A stretch of 63,293 nucleotides of DNA from Mycobacterium sp. 852002-51057_SCH5723018 (GTDB taxonomy: Bacteria; Actinomycetota; Actinomycetes; Mycobacteriales; Mycobacteriaceae). Below the pieces are notes generated by a model. It was not told the DNA's origin and made no database searches. It saw nothing but the letters and a program-made list of their open reading frames with translations. The stretch spans positions 1 to 63,293 of the forward strand of contig NZ_LZIR01000029.1 in the NCBI RefSeq assembly GCF_001667035.1, given 5' to 3'. Made by a program: the position numbers and the translations under genes. Shown one piece after another: positions 34,412 to 46,107 of the stretch. The stretch's first letter is position 1; each line of letters starts with the position of its first letter.

Positions 34412-34479
34412 AGCGGATACGCTCCTATACCGATTTACTTGCATTGGCAGGGTTGGATCCACAAGGGGGAGTGGCTGAT

Positions 34480-35967
34480 ATGTCGTTTGTGATCGCGGCG
34501 CCGGAGGTGTTGGCGGCGGTGGCTACGGACTTGGCGGGGATCGGCTCGACGCTCGGTGCCGCCAACGCGGCCGCGTCGGGCCCGACCACGGCACTGCTGG
34601 CCGCGGGCGCCGACGAGGTGTCAGCGGCGATCGCGGCGGTCTTTTCGGGCCAGGGACAGACATTTCAGGCGCTGACGTCGCAGGCCGCGGCCTTCCATGC
34701 GCAATTCGTCCAGAACCTAGCCTCGGCCGGAGCCGCGTACGCGAGCGCCGAGGCCGCCACCGCCTCCCCGTTGCAGGATGCGCTCAACGCGGTGAACGGA
34801 CCCACCCTTGCGCTGTTCGGGCGACCGCTGATCGGCAACGGCGCCAACGGCGGAACCGTCGGGGGCGTGGGCCAGAACGGTGCGCCCGGCGGGTTGTTGA
34901 TCGGCAACGGCGGGGCCGGCGGTAACAGCACCAATCCCGGAGCGCCCGGCGGAAACGGCGGGGCCGCTGGGCTATTCGGCACGGGCGGGCCCGGCGGGGC
35001 CGGCGGTGCGAGCCCGACGGGCATCGGCGGGGCCGGAGGCGCCGGTGGCGCCGGCGGGCTGTTCGGAGCCGGCGGTACCGGTGGCGCGGGCGGATACGGC
35101 TTGGTCCAGGGGGGCCAGGGCGGCACCGGCGGCATGGGCGGGCTCTTCGGTTTCGGCGGCCCGGACGTCATCTCCGGCGGGACCGGCGGCACCGGCGGAG
35201 CCTCCGGGGGGATCGGTGGAAACGGCGGCACGGGCGGGGCCGGTGGCCTCGTCTTCGGCTCCGCGGGAACCGGCGGCACCGGCGGGGAGGGCGGCAACCT
35301 CGGAGGCAACGGTGGCGCCGGTGGCTCGGCCGGGGTGTGGGGCAATGGCGGCACCGGCGGCATGGGCGGCGTTGGCGCGGCGGGCACCGGCGGCACCGGG
35401 GGCGCGGGCGGTAACGGTGGCAGCTTTGAGGGACTGGGCGGCAACGGCGGGACCGGCGGCACCGGCGTCGGGGGCAACGGCGGGGACGGCGGCGCCGGCG
35501 GCGCGTCGATCGGGATCTCGGGCAACGGCGGCCTCGGCGGCCTCGGCGGCACCAGCACCACGGGCCACGGCGGCAACGGCGGGGCCGGCGGCAACGCCGA
35601 CCCCTTCATGGGCGCCGGCGGCTCCGGGGGCGCGGGAGGTACCGGTCTGACCGTCGGCGGCAACGGCGGGAACGGCGGGGCGGGCAGCACCTTCGACGGC
35701 TCCGGTGGCACCGGTGGCACCGGCGGTTTCGGTCGGACCGGCGGTGCGGGCGGCACCGGCGGCAACGCCGGGACGATCGGCAATGGTGGCGCCGGCGGCG
35801 CCGGTGGCGCCGGTTTGGTGACCGGCGGAAACGGCGGTAACGGCGGCAATGCCCAGGTGATCGGCAACGGCGGCGACGGCGGCGCCGCCGGGACTGGCCC
35901 GGCCCCAGGCGCGCCGGGTACCGGCGGCGCCGGCGGGGTCTTCGGCGCGCCCGGCAATAACGGCTGA
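34480..35967 (+). CDS. PE_PGRS family protein
   Basis: 495 residues. The N-terminal PE domain (about 1-95, [20 protein letters not shown]) leads through the linker [11 protein letters not shown] to about 360 residues of Gly-Gly-Ala/Gly-Gly-Thr/Gly-Asn-Gly repeats. It ends in the repeats without a distinct C-terminal domain. PE_PGRS proteins are exported by ESX-5 to the cell surface; individual roles are mostly unknown. ATG 34480 has an AAGGGGGAG ribosome site. It lies directly after tRNA-Thr and its duplicated end, suggesting a variable site. Confidence 0.93.
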   Translation: MSFVIAAPEVLAAVATDLAGIGSTLGAANAAASGPTTALLAAGADEVSAAIAAVFSGQGQTFQALTSQAAAFHAQFVQNLASAGAAYASAEAATASPLQDALNAVNGPTLALFGRPLIGNGANGGTVGGVGQNGAPGGLLIGNGGAGGNSTNPGAPGGNGGAAGLFGTGGPGGAGGASPTGIGGAGGAGGAGGLFGAGGTGGAGGYGLVQGGQGGTGGMGGLFGFGGPDVISGGTGGTGGASGGIGGNGGTGGAGGLVFGSAGTGGTGGEGGNLGGNGGAGGSAGVWGNGGTGGMGGVGAAGTGGTGGAGGNGGSFEGLGGNGGTGGTGVGGNGGDGGAGGASIGISGNGGLGGLGGTSTTGHGGNGGAGGNADPFMGAGGSGGAGGTGLTVGGNGGNGGAGSTFDGSGGTGGTGGFGRTGGAGGTGGNAGTIGNGGAGGAGGAGLVTGGNGGNGGNAQVIGNGGDGGAAGTGPAPGAPGTGGAGGVFGAPGNNG

Positions 35968-35972
35968 CCTAG

Positions 35973-38724
<2,752 letters not shown>

Positions 38725-38730
38725 GCTCGC

Positions 38731-38790
38731 GCCGAGCGTGCAGCCATTGCGAAATCCGGGCAGTTTTTTCGCAATAGTTACACGTTCGGC
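38731..38790. terminator. Bidirectional hairpin between galE1 and the DUF2304 gene
   Basis: The outer arm GCCGAGCGTG pairs with CACGTTCGGC (9 of 10), and the inner arm ATTGCGAAA (38746-38754) pairs perfectly with TTTCGCAAT (38767-38775). A TTTTTT run lies in the loop side. It spans the end of galE1 and the stop of the convergent gene, so it probably terminates both transcripts. Confidence 0.6.
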
Positions 38791-39128
38791 GCCGGTTCGG
38801 GCTCCTGCGCGCCCTCCAGCGCCACCGCCCGGGCCAGCCGCGCGTAGCGCAACTCCAAGTCCTTGAACCGCATGTAGGTGCTCAGCGTCGTGAAGCTGAA
38901 CGCCATGATCAGCGCGTAGAGCATCAGGTCGGTGCCGCGGCGCACCCCGAACCAGTGCGCGATCACCGTGGTGTCGTCGGGCCGCAGCACGGCATAGATG
39001 CCGCCCAGCACGAACAAGACGTATCCGACCTTCACCCATGCCCGCGACCGCGCATTCCTGCGCGACCGCAGCAGGTAGAACAGCAACGCGACGATCGACC
39101 CGATCAGCAGCACTTGGATCCAGTTCAC
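38778..39128 (-). CDS. DUF2304 membrane protein, partner of PpgS (Rv3632-like)
   Basis: 116 residues with three membrane helices: MNWIQVLLIGSIVALLFYLL at the N-terminus, WVKVGYVLFVLGGIYAVL, and LMLYALIMAFSFTTLSTYM. GTG 39128 with ribosome site GGGAGGA overlaps the ppgS stop as GTGA. In M. tuberculosis Rv3632 associates with and stimulates the polyprenyl-phosphate sugar synthase PpgS, which fits this tight coupling. Confidence 0.88.
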   Translation of the reverse strand: MNWIQVLLIGSIVALLFYLLRSRRNARSRAWVKVGYVLFVLGGIYAVLRPDDTTVIAHWFGVRRGTDLMLYALIMAFSFTTLSTYMRFKDLELRYARLARAVALEGAQEPEPAPNV

Positions 39129-39826
39129 CTCGGAATCCTCCCTCTCAAGAACCCGTCGAAGATTATATTGACGCCGTTGAGCAGTGGCTGCCCCTTCGAC
39201 TTCGAATATTCGGTGTAGAGCACCTCGACCGGGTATTCGGCCACGCGCCAATGGTTTTCGGCGATCAGCATGATGATTTCGTTGGCGTGGCTCATGCCGC
39301 TCATGGTGATGTTCAGCCCGTCGGCGACCTTCTTGTTGAACACCCGCAGCCCATTGTTGGTGTCGGTCAAGCCAAGTCGGCGACCGCGCCGGCTCAGCCT
39401 CGCCGCGGTCCGCAGCACGGTCCGCTTCAGGAACGGTGGGCGGCTGCCCTCGTTGGTGGCGAACCGCGTGCCGATGACGACGTCGACGTCGCCGGCGCCG
39501 AGCCGGTCGATCATCGCGACCACGTCCTTGACGCGGTGCTGGCCGTCGGCGTCGAAGGTGGCGAAAACCTGCGCTCCGGGCTGCTTTCGGGCGTATTCGA
39601 CGCCGGTCTGGATGGCCGCGCCCTGGCCCAGGTTGATCGGGTGGCGCACCAGATAAGCCCCTGCCCGCCGGGCGATCTCGCCGGTGCCATCGGTGCTGCC
39701 GTCGTCGACGCAGACGACGTGGTCGAAGACCGAGCGCACATCGGCGATCACCTCGCCGATGACGGCGGCTTCGTTGAAGGCGGGAATGACGATCCAGACG
39801 CCGGGGTAATGCGTTTCACTGTCCAT
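39125..39826 (-). CDS. ppgS: Polyprenyl-phospho-N-acetylgalactosaminyl synthase
   Basis: 233-residue GT2 enzyme of the dolichyl-phosphate-mannose-synthase type (Rv3631-like). It carries VIPAFNEAAVIGEV, the DDG motif VDDGSTDGTG, and FDADGQHRVKDV for UDP-sugar and metal. In M. tuberculosis PpgS moves GalNAc from UDP-GalNAc to decaprenyl phosphate, the donor for galactosamine on arabinogalactan. ATG 39826. It acts at the inner face of the membrane with its DUF2304 partner. Confidence 0.9.
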   Translation of the reverse strand: MDSETHYPGVWIVIPAFNEAAVIGEVIADVRSVFDHVVCVDDGSTDGTGEIARRAGAYLVRHPINLGQGAAIQTGVEYARKQPGAQVFATFDADGQHRVKDVVAMIDRLGAGDVDVVIGTRFATNEGSRPPFLKRTVLRTAARLSRRGRRLGLTDTNNGLRVFNKKVADGLNITMSGMSHANEIIMLIAENHWRVAEYPVEVLYTEYSKSKGQPLLNGVNIIFDGFLRGRIPR

Positions 39827-39851
39827 TCAAGCCCACAAGGTACACGCGGAA

Positions 39852-41114
39852 TCAGCCGGTCGAGCGTCCGGCGCGCGCCAGCGCCACCAGGTGCACCCCG
39901 ATTCCCACCAGCGGCCCGCACAGCAGGCCGACCACTGTGCGGGTCTGCAACGGCAGCGGCAACAGCAGCAGCAGCCCCGATGCCACCGTCGCGCCCACCC
40001 AACCCACCGCATAGGCCCGATGCAACGCGGCCGCCACCGCGGCGGCGCCGGTAAGGGTCAGCATGGCGATCGCGACGGCGGCCGCCGTCAGCCACGCCAG
40101 CAGCGCGCTGCTGGCCTGGTACTGCGCCCCGAAGCCGACCCGCAGCAACCACGGGCCCACCACGCCCGCCGCCACCACCCCGACCACGCCGATGCCGGCG
40201 ACGATCGCCGCCGGCGCGATGAGCGCCCGAAGCCGGTCGGTGCGCTGGTCGACGAAATGGGCAATCAAGTTGCCCTGCATGGCCGTCAGCGGCACCAGCA
40301 GCGGCGCGCGCGTCAGCGTCACCGCCAGGATGATCACGCCGCCCTCCGACCCCAGCTGCGTGCTGGTCAGCTTGAGCAGCACCGGAAAGCCCATCACCAG
40401 GATCGCGCTGGCGCCCGCCGCGGTGATCGAATGTGCGGCGCCGCGCAGAAACGTCGCGGTGCCGCCCGGCGTCAGCAGCCGGGCCGCCCCGCGTGCGGTG
40501 GGGGAGGCCGCCAGCACGATCAACCAGGCCACCGCCCCGGCCACGGTCGCCCAGAGGAACCCGATCAGACCCCACCCGATCACGAAGGTGGCCCCGGCGA
40601 CCGCCACCCGGATCACCGCGTCGGTCACCATCAGCGCCCCGTACACGGTCCATTGATTGGTGCCCGCCAGCATGCCCAGCAGGGTGGCGTGCAGGCAGAA
40701 CCCGGCCAATCCGACGGCGAGCAGCCCCACCGACAGCCAGCGCGCCTCGACGAACACCCGCCCGCCCCACAACGGCGACGTCCCGGCGATCACCACGGCG
40801 GCCGCCACCCCGAGCATCGCGGCCACCCGCAGCGGATGGGTGCGGCTTCCGACCATCTCGACGTACTGCGTCGAGCGAACCTCTCGGGTGGCCTCTTGCA
40901 GTAGCCCATTGGCCGCGCCGGTGACCAGGCCGAACGCCCCCCAGAACACCCCGAACACCGAGAAGCCGCTCGGAGCCAGGTCGCGAGCGGCCAGGTAGAT
41001 CACCGCGTACCCGCACAGTGCGGTCAGCGCGGTCGCAGTGGCGACCCGGGCCACACTGCCGCGCGCGATCGGCCCCGCCCCCGTGGAGGCTTCGGTACCG
41101 CCGACTTCGGGCAT
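39852..41114 (-). CDS. Flippase-like polysaccharide biosynthesis membrane protein (Rv3630-like)
   Basis: 420 residues from ATG 41114 (Rv3630 about 431), with roughly 12 membrane helices of the Wzx/MATE-like type. A frame open further upstream crosses into the divergent gene's start and has no signal. It ends 25 bases before ppgS on the same strand. It could flip the polyprenyl-phosphate-GalNAc made by PpgS to the outside; that is inferred from neighbourhood and fold only. Confidence 0.78.
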   Translation of the reverse strand: MPEVGGTEASTGAGPIARGSVARVATATALTALCGYAVIYLAARDLAPSGFSVFGVFWGAFGLVTGAANGLLQEATREVRSTQYVEMVGSRTHPLRVAAMLGVAAAVVIAGTSPLWGGRVFVEARWLSVGLLAVGLAGFCLHATLLGMLAGTNQWTVYGALMVTDAVIRVAVAGATFVIGWGLIGFLWATVAGAVAWLIVLAASPTARGAARLLTPGGTATFLRGAAHSITAAGASAILVMGFPVLLKLTSTQLGSEGGVIILAVTLTRAPLLVPLTAMQGNLIAHFVDQRTDRLRALIAPAAIVAGIGVVGVVAAGVVGPWLLRVGFGAQYQASSALLAWLTAAAVAIAMLTLTGAAAVAAALHRAYAVGWVGATVASGLLLLLPLPLQTRTVVGLLCGPLVGIGVHLVALARAGRSTG

Positions 41115-41205
41115 CGCCACAATTTGAAAATAGTAAGTGCGCCAGCACCGAAGGCCCGCGTCGGCGAGATGGTCGCTAGGGTGGGCGACTGTCGGGAAAG
41201 GATTC

Positions 41206-42300
41206 ATGGCCGCGTTCCGCACCTTCGGTTTTTCGTTGTTGTGCACCGTTGCGGCCCTCGCCGTCGGCTACGCGCACGGCGGCCTGAACGCCCTTTTCCT
41301 GCTGCTGGTGCTGGCCGTACTTGAGGTGTCGCTGTCCTTCGACAACGCCATCATCAACGCGGCGATCCTGAAGCGGATGAGCCCGTTCTGGCGGCAGATG
41401 TTCCTGACGGTCGGCATCCTGATCGCGGTCTTCGGCATGCGGCTGGTCTTCCCGTTGGCGATCGTGTGGGCGACCGCGGGCATCGGCCCGGTTCGCGCGA
41501 TGGAGCTGGCGCTCAATCCGCCGCCGCACGGCGCGCTGGAGTACCCGGACGGCTCGCCCAGCTACGAGAAGCTGATCGTCGCGGCCCACCCGCAGATCGC
41601 CGCCTTCGGCGGTATCTTCCTGCTGATGCTGTTTTTGGATTTTGTCTTTCACGACCGAGACATCAAGTGGCTCAAGTGGATTGAGGTGCCCTTCGCCCGC
41701 ATCGGGCGGCTCGGCCAGGTATCGGTGGTGGTGACCGGCGTCGCGCTGGTGCTCGTCGGGACCGAGCTGACGCACTCCAGCGACGAGCGCGCGACGGTGC
41801 TGACCGCCGGGGTGCTGGGCCTGGTCACGTATCTGGTGGTCAACGGATTTAGCCGGGCGTTTCGGCCGCCGGACGTCGGGGCGGCGACGGTCGACAAAAC
41901 CTCCGGCCCCGCGGTCGGCAAGGCGGCCCTGGGCCTGTTTCTGTATCTCGAGGTTCTCGACGCCGCCTTCTCCTTCGACGGGGTCACCGGCGCCTTCGCG
42001 ATCACCTCGGACCCGATCGTCATCGCGCTGGGCCTGGGGCTGGTGGGCTCGATGTTCGTCCGCTCGATCACCATCTACCTGGTTCAGCAGGACACGCTGG
42101 ACCGTTACGTGTACTTGGAGCACGGGGCGCACTGGGCGATCGGAGCGCTGGCCGTGATCATGCTGGCCTCCATCGAGCCGCGGTTCGAGGTTCCCGAGGT
42201 CGCGACCGCGTCGGTGGGTGTCGTCTTCATCGGGGCGGCCCTGGGCTGGAGCATGTGGCAAAACCGGCGCGCCGCCCGGGCCCCCGCTCTAACCGGTTAA
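41206..42300 (+). CDS. TerC/DUF475-family integral membrane protein (Rv3629c-like)
   Basis: 364 residues, matching Rv3629c (366). About nine membrane helices. The paired acidic motifs EVSLSFDNAIINAAIL and LDAAFSFDGVTGAFAI are the family hallmark and suggest metal-ion transport. ATG 41206 has GGAAAGGA as ribosome site; the upstream open frame is not used. It is divergent from the flippase-like gene. The transported ion is not known. Confidence 0.85.
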   Translation: MAAFRTFGFSLLCTVAALAVGYAHGGLNALFLLLVLAVLEVSLSFDNAIINAAILKRMSPFWRQMFLTVGILIAVFGMRLVFPLAIVWATAGIGPVRAMELALNPPPHGALEYPDGSPSYEKLIVAAHPQIAAFGGIFLLMLFLDFVFHDRDIKWLKWIEVPFARIGRLGQVSVVVTGVALVLVGTELTHSSDERATVLTAGVLGLVTYLVVNGFSRAFRPPDVGAATVDKTSGPAVGKAALGLFLYLEVLDAAFSFDGVTGAFAITSDPIVIALGLGLVGSMFVRSITIYLVQQDTLDRYVYLEHGAHWAIGALAVIMLASIEPRFEVPEVATASVGVVFIGAALGWSMWQNRRAARAPALTG

Positions 42301-42309
42301 TCCCAACCG

Positions 42310-43011
42310 TCAGGCCTCGATCTGGCCGGCGATGCGCCGCTCGATGCTGGCCCGCGCCGGGGCCGGCAGCACGATCAGCCCGTCGAGCTCCTTGGTGGCC
42401 CGGGCGTAGGCGCTTTGTCGTTCCTCGCGGGTGGCCGCCTCGTCGGCAGCCAGGTGCAGCAGGTGCTGGGCGCGGGCCAGCCGCTGCTGGTCGTCTTCGG
42501 AGAAGTCGCTGCGGCGGCGCCGGATCGCCTCGGTCTCGGCGATCTCGAACGCGCTGATGTACTCGTGCACGGCGTCGCGGTACTCGAGCTGCGCGCCCCG
42601 ATCGCCGACCAGGGCCTGCACGTCCTGGGCCCGTTCCGGCCGCAGCAGGTCGGCGCGCCGCTTTGCCTTGTGAAAGGCGATGGTCAGCGGGGCGCGCATG
42701 TCGGTCATCATCGGGAAGTCCAGCAATTTCGCGATGTCGATCTCGTAATCGAACCACCGCGCGTCGATACGATCATGTGCCGCAAGGAGTTTGGCGATCT
42801 CGCGGCGGGAGACTTCCGCGTTGGTTTGCTTACGCCCGGCCGCCTCGGCCGCGGCGATCTTGGCCTGCTGCTTCAGCCGGTAGCGCTCCAGCCGTCGTTC
42901 GGCCCGCCGCTCGTTGGCCGCGGCGATCGCCCTGATACCCGTGCCGACCGCGCCGCCCAGCGGGAAGATCAGCCACCAGAAATTGGCCGCGAAATGCAGC
43001 ATCGGGGTCAC
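42310..43011 (-). CDS. Hypothetical protein, N-terminal membrane segment plus helical domain
   Basis: 233 residues from GTG 43011; ATG 43002, three codons in, is as likely. A hydrophobic start (MLHFAANFWWLIFPLGGAVGTG) is followed by a long charged coiled-coil-like stretch (about 30-75, rich in Arg, Glu, Ala) and a helical domain to the end. I recall no equivalent between Rv3629c and ppa in M. tuberculosis, so it is lineage-specific at this site. No family recognised. It stands 9 bases from the convergent TerC-like gene. Confidence 0.7.
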   Translation of the reverse strand: MTPMLHFAANFWWLIFPLGGAVGTGIRAIAAANERRAERRLERYRLKQQAKIAAAEAAGRKQTNAEVSRREIAKLLAAHDRIDARWFDYEIDIAKLLDFPMMTDMRAPLTIAFHKAKRRADLLRPERAQDVQALVGDRGAQLEYRDAVHEYISAFEIAETEAIRRRRSDFSEDDQQRLARAQHLLHLAADEAATREERQSAYARATKELDGLIVLPAPARASIERRIAGQIEA

Positions 43012-43058
43012 ACCGCCAGGATGCCACCGAGCCGCGCGGCACGGTTACGCCCAGAGCG

Positions 43059-43544
43059 TTAGTGCCCGGCCTTGAACCGCTCCACCGAACGCTGCACCTC
43101 GGCCTCGGCTTCGGCGCGGTCGACCCAGTTGGCCGTCTTGACGAACTTGCCCGGCTCGAGCGCCTTGTACTGCGAGAAAAAGTGCTTGATCACGTCGAGC
43201 TCGAATTCCGGGACGTCGCCGATGTCCTGGACGTGGTCCCAGCGGTAGTCGCCCGCCGGTACGCACAAGACCTTGTCGTCGCCGCCGGCCTCATCGACCA
43301 TCCGGAACATTCCGACCGGACGCGCCTCCACGATCACACCGGGATACACCGGCTGCGGCAGCAGCACCAGCGCGTCCAGCGGGTCGCCGTCCTCACCGAG
43401 GGTGTCCTCGATGAAGCCGTAATCCGTGGGGTAGGCCATCGACGTGTAGAGGTAGCGGTCCAGGCGCACCCGCCCCGTCTCGTGATCGACCTCGTACTTG
43501 TTGCGCTGGCCTTTCGGAATTTCGATGGTCACGTCGAATTGCAC
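43059..43544 (-). CDS. ppa: Inorganic pyrophosphatase
   Basis: 161-residue class A (family I) enzyme that hydrolyses pyrophosphate to drive biosynthesis. The metal site is [12 protein letters not shown]; other active-site residues lie in [10 protein letters not shown] and [10 protein letters not shown]21, one of two histidines described as special to mycobacterial enzymes, is present (VDHETG). The second, H86, is Ala here (VDEAGGDDK). It is divergent from dacB. Confidence 0.96.
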   Translation of the reverse strand: MQFDVTIEIPKGQRNKYEVDHETGRVRLDRYLYTSMAYPTDYGFIEDTLGEDGDPLDALVLLPQPVYPGVIVEARPVGMFRMVDEAGGDDKVLCVPAGDYRWDHVQDIGDVPEFELDVIKHFFSQYKALEPGKFVKTANWVDRAEAEAEVQRSVERFKAGH

Positions 43545-43657
43545 CGTGCCGGCTCCTTATGAGGGGTAGTCCTGGTAGCTCATTGGGTCGGGCATCCACC
43601 CTAGTCGAGCGCAACGAGGCCGATTCGGCAGAATGGGTTCAAACAGTCAGGAGAGTG

Positions 43658-45043
43658 ATGGGTCGTACTCGCTGGCGGAAATCCACCCAAGTGTTCATTG
43701 GGTTGGCCGTGCTGGCGTTCGTCGCCGCCGTAGTGGCCGCGGCAACGTTTTTCACCACGGGTGGCCACGGCGCCGGCGCCGCACACGCCCCCGTGCCCCC
43801 ACCGCGCCCGCCGACGGTCAAGCCCGGGGTGGTCCCCGTCGCCGACACCGCCGAGACACCCAGCCCCGCCGGTGTGGGCGCCACGCTGGCCCCCGCGGCG
43901 GCCGACCCCAACCTGGGCAGGCTGGGCGGCCGGATCACCGACGCCATCACCGGGAAAGAGCTCTGGCAGGTCGCCGACGACCTGCCGCTGGTGCCGGCGT
44001 CGACCAACAAGGTCCTGACGGCGGCCGCGGCGTTGCTGACGCTGGACCGTCAGGCCCGGATCAGCACCCGCGTCGTGGCCGGCAGCCAGAACGCCCAGGG
44101 GCCCGTCGTGCTGGTGGGTGCCGGTGATCCGCTGCTGTCGGCCGTGCCGCCGGGGGTGGACACCTGGTACCGGGGGTCGGCGCGCATCAGCGACCTGGTC
44201 GAGCAGATCCGCCGCAGCGGCGTGACGCCGACGGCGGTGCAGGTGGACACCTCTGCGTTCAGCGGGCCCACGATGGCGCAGGGCTGGGATCCCGCCGATG
44301 TCGACAACGGCGACATCGCGCCGATCGAGTCGGTGATGATCGACGCCGGACGCATCCAGCCGACCACGGTCAATTCGCGGCGGTCCAAGACGCCCGCACT
44401 CGATGCCGGGCGCGAGCTCGCCAAAGGGCTGGGCCTGGACCCCGGCGCGGTGACGATCGCGACGGCGCCCTCCGGGGCGCGGCAGCTGGCCGTCGTGCAG
44501 TCCGCGCCCTTGGTCCAGCGGCTGCAGCAGATGATGGACCACTCCGACAACGTGATGGCCGAGTGCATCGCCCGGGAGGTGGCGGCCGCGATCAACCGGC
44601 CCCGCAGCTTCGCCGGCGCGGTCGACGCGGTGACCAACCGGTTGAGCACCGCGCACGTCGACACCGCCGGGGCCGCTCTGATGGATTCCAGCGGCCTCTC
44701 GGTCGACGACCGGTTGACGGCGAAAACGCTCGACGGCGTGGTGCAGGCCGCCGCCGGCCCGGACCAGCCGGCCCTGCGCGCGCTACTGGACCTGCTTCCC
44801 ATCGCCGGCGGCAGCGGGACCCTGGCCGACCGGTTCCTGGACCCGGCCACCGACCGCGGCCCGGCCGGCTGGCTGCGCGCCAAGACCGGTTCGCTGACCG
44901 CCATCAACTCCCTGGTCGGGGTGCTCACCGACCGCACCGGACGCGTGCTGACATTCGCGTTCATCTCCAACGCCGCCGGACCCAACGGCCGCAACGCGAT
45001 GGACGCCCTGGCCAGCCGGCTGTGGACGTGCGGGTGCGCATGA
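43658..45043 (+). CDS. dacB: D-alanyl-D-alanine carboxypeptidase, PBP4 type
   Basis: 461 residues as in Rv3627c. A membrane anchor (about 13-34) and Pro/Ala linker precede a class C penicillin-binding domain with SxxK in PASTNKVL, SxN in DHSDNVMAE and KTG in RAKTGSLTA. It trims or cleaves peptidoglycan stem peptides outside the membrane. ATG 43658 has CAGGAG just upstream. Its stop overlaps the next start as ATGA. Confidence 0.95.
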   Translation: MGRTRWRKSTQVFIGLAVLAFVAAVVAAATFFTTGGHGAGAAHAPVPPPRPPTVKPGVVPVADTAETPSPAGVGATLAPAAADPNLGRLGGRITDAITGKELWQVADDLPLVPASTNKVLTAAAALLTLDRQARISTRVVAGSQNAQGPVVLVGAGDPLLSAVPPGVDTWYRGSARISDLVEQIRRSGVTPTAVQVDTSAFSGPTMAQGWDPADVDNGDIAPIESVMIDAGRIQPTTVNSRRSKTPALDAGRELAKGLGLDPGAVTIATAPSGARQLAVVQSAPLVQRLQQMMDHSDNVMAECIAREVAAAINRPRSFAGAVDAVTNRLSTAHVDTAGAALMDSSGLSVDDRLTAKTLDGVVQAAAGPDQPALRALLDLLPIAGGSGTLADRFLDPATDRGPAGWLRAKTGSLTAINSLVGVLTDRTGRVLTFAFISNAAGPNGRNAMDALASRLWTCGCA

Positions 45044-46107
45044 CGCCGTCGTCCAACCTGACCCTGGGAAACGCCGTCGACTGGCGGTTCGCGGCCACGG
45101 TCGGCCAGCGCCTGGCCCGGCCGGGTCCCGCAGCCAGCGACTACACCCGCCGCCAGGTGATCGACGAGCTGACCCGCGCGGCCGCCAAGGCCGAACCGCC
45201 GGTGCGTGACGTCACCGGCCTGGCCAGCAAGGGCTTTGACAAGAGCGACGTGCCGCCGGCCCGCATCGTCGACCGCGCCGAATGGATTGGGGCGGCGGCC
45301 GAGTCGATGCGGGTGATGACCAACGGGGGCGACAAGCCGCGGGCATTTCTCACCGGCCGCATCACCGGGGCGCAGACCGGCGCCGTACTGGCGTTCGTGT
45401 CCTCCGGGATCCTCGGCCAGTACGATCCGTTCGCCACTAATCAGGGGGCCAATGAGGGCCTGTTGCTGCTGGTGTATCCGAACGTCATCGCCGTCGAACG
45501 CCAGCTCAGGGTCCAGCCGTCCGACTTCCGGTTGTGGGTGTGCCTGCACGAGGTGACCCACCGGGTGCAGTTCACCGCCAACCGCTGGCTGTCCGACTAC
45601 ATGTCGCAGTCGCTGGGGCTGCTGACCCAGGACGCCGGGGAGGACATCGCCCAGGTGGCGCGGCGGCTCGCCGAGTTCGTCCGCAACCGCGGTGACGTGG
45701 CCGCCGACGGTGGCTCGTCGGGGATCATCGGCCTGGTGCGCGCCGTGCAGTCCGAGCCGCAGCGCAAGGCCCTCGATCAGCTGCTGGTGCTCGGCACCCT
45801 GCTGGAGGGCCATGCCGACCACGTGATGGACGCGGTCGGCCCGAGGGTGGTGCCGTCGGTGGCCACCATCCGGCAGCGGTTCGACGAGCGTCGTCACCGC
45901 AAGCAACCGCCGCTGCAGCGGCTGCTGCGCGCGCTGCTGGGCCTCGACGCCAAGCTGAGCCAATACACCCGCGGCAAGGCGTTTGTCGACCACGTGGTGG
46001 GCCGGGTCGGGATGGAGCGGTTCAACACCGTCTGGTCGGGTCCCGAGACGCTGCCGCTGCCCGCCGAAATCGAAGACCCCCAGCGATGGATCGACAGGGT
46101 GCTGTAG
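45040..46107 (+). CDS. Zincin-like metallopeptidase, DUF2342 (Rv3626c-like)
   Basis: 355 residues. HEVTH in LWVCLHEVTHRVQF is the HExxH zinc site, and EGHADHV supplies the third ligand. The family is sometimes labelled F420-biosynthesis-associated from gene neighbourhood in other actinobacteria, without proof. No signal peptide is evident, so it is probably cytoplasmic. It is coupled to dacB (ATGA) and overlaps tilS by 22 bases. The natural substrate is unknown. Confidence 0.85.
   Translation: MTPSSNLTLGNAVDWRFAATVGQRLARPGPAASDYTRRQVIDELTRAAAKAEPPVRDVTGLASKGFDKSDVPPARIVDRAEWIGAAAESMRVMTNGGDKPRAFLTGRITGAQTGAVLAFVSSGILGQYDPFATNQGANEGLLLLVYPNVIAVERQLRVQPSDFRLWVCLHEVTHRVQFTANRWLSDYMSQSLGLLTQDAGEDIAQVARRLAEFVRNRGDVAADGGSSGIIGLVRAVQSEPQRKALDQLLVLGTLLEGHADHVMDAVGPRVVPSVATIRQRFDERRHRKQPPLQRLLRALLGLDAKLSQYTRGKAFVDHVVGRVGMERFNTVWSGPETLPLPAEIEDPQRWIDRVL

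Noticed and set aside
34665..35957. 430-codon proline-rich frame opposite the PE_PGRS gene
   Set aside because: It is the antisense of Gly-Gly-Ala repeats; GC-rich glycine codons read as proline codons in reverse. There is no start context and no family.
34840..35960. Regular short repeats resembling a CRISPR or minisatellite array
   Set aside because: The repeats are imperfect 9-base glycine codon units in frame with the PE_PGRS protein; there are no constant repeat and unique spacer units.
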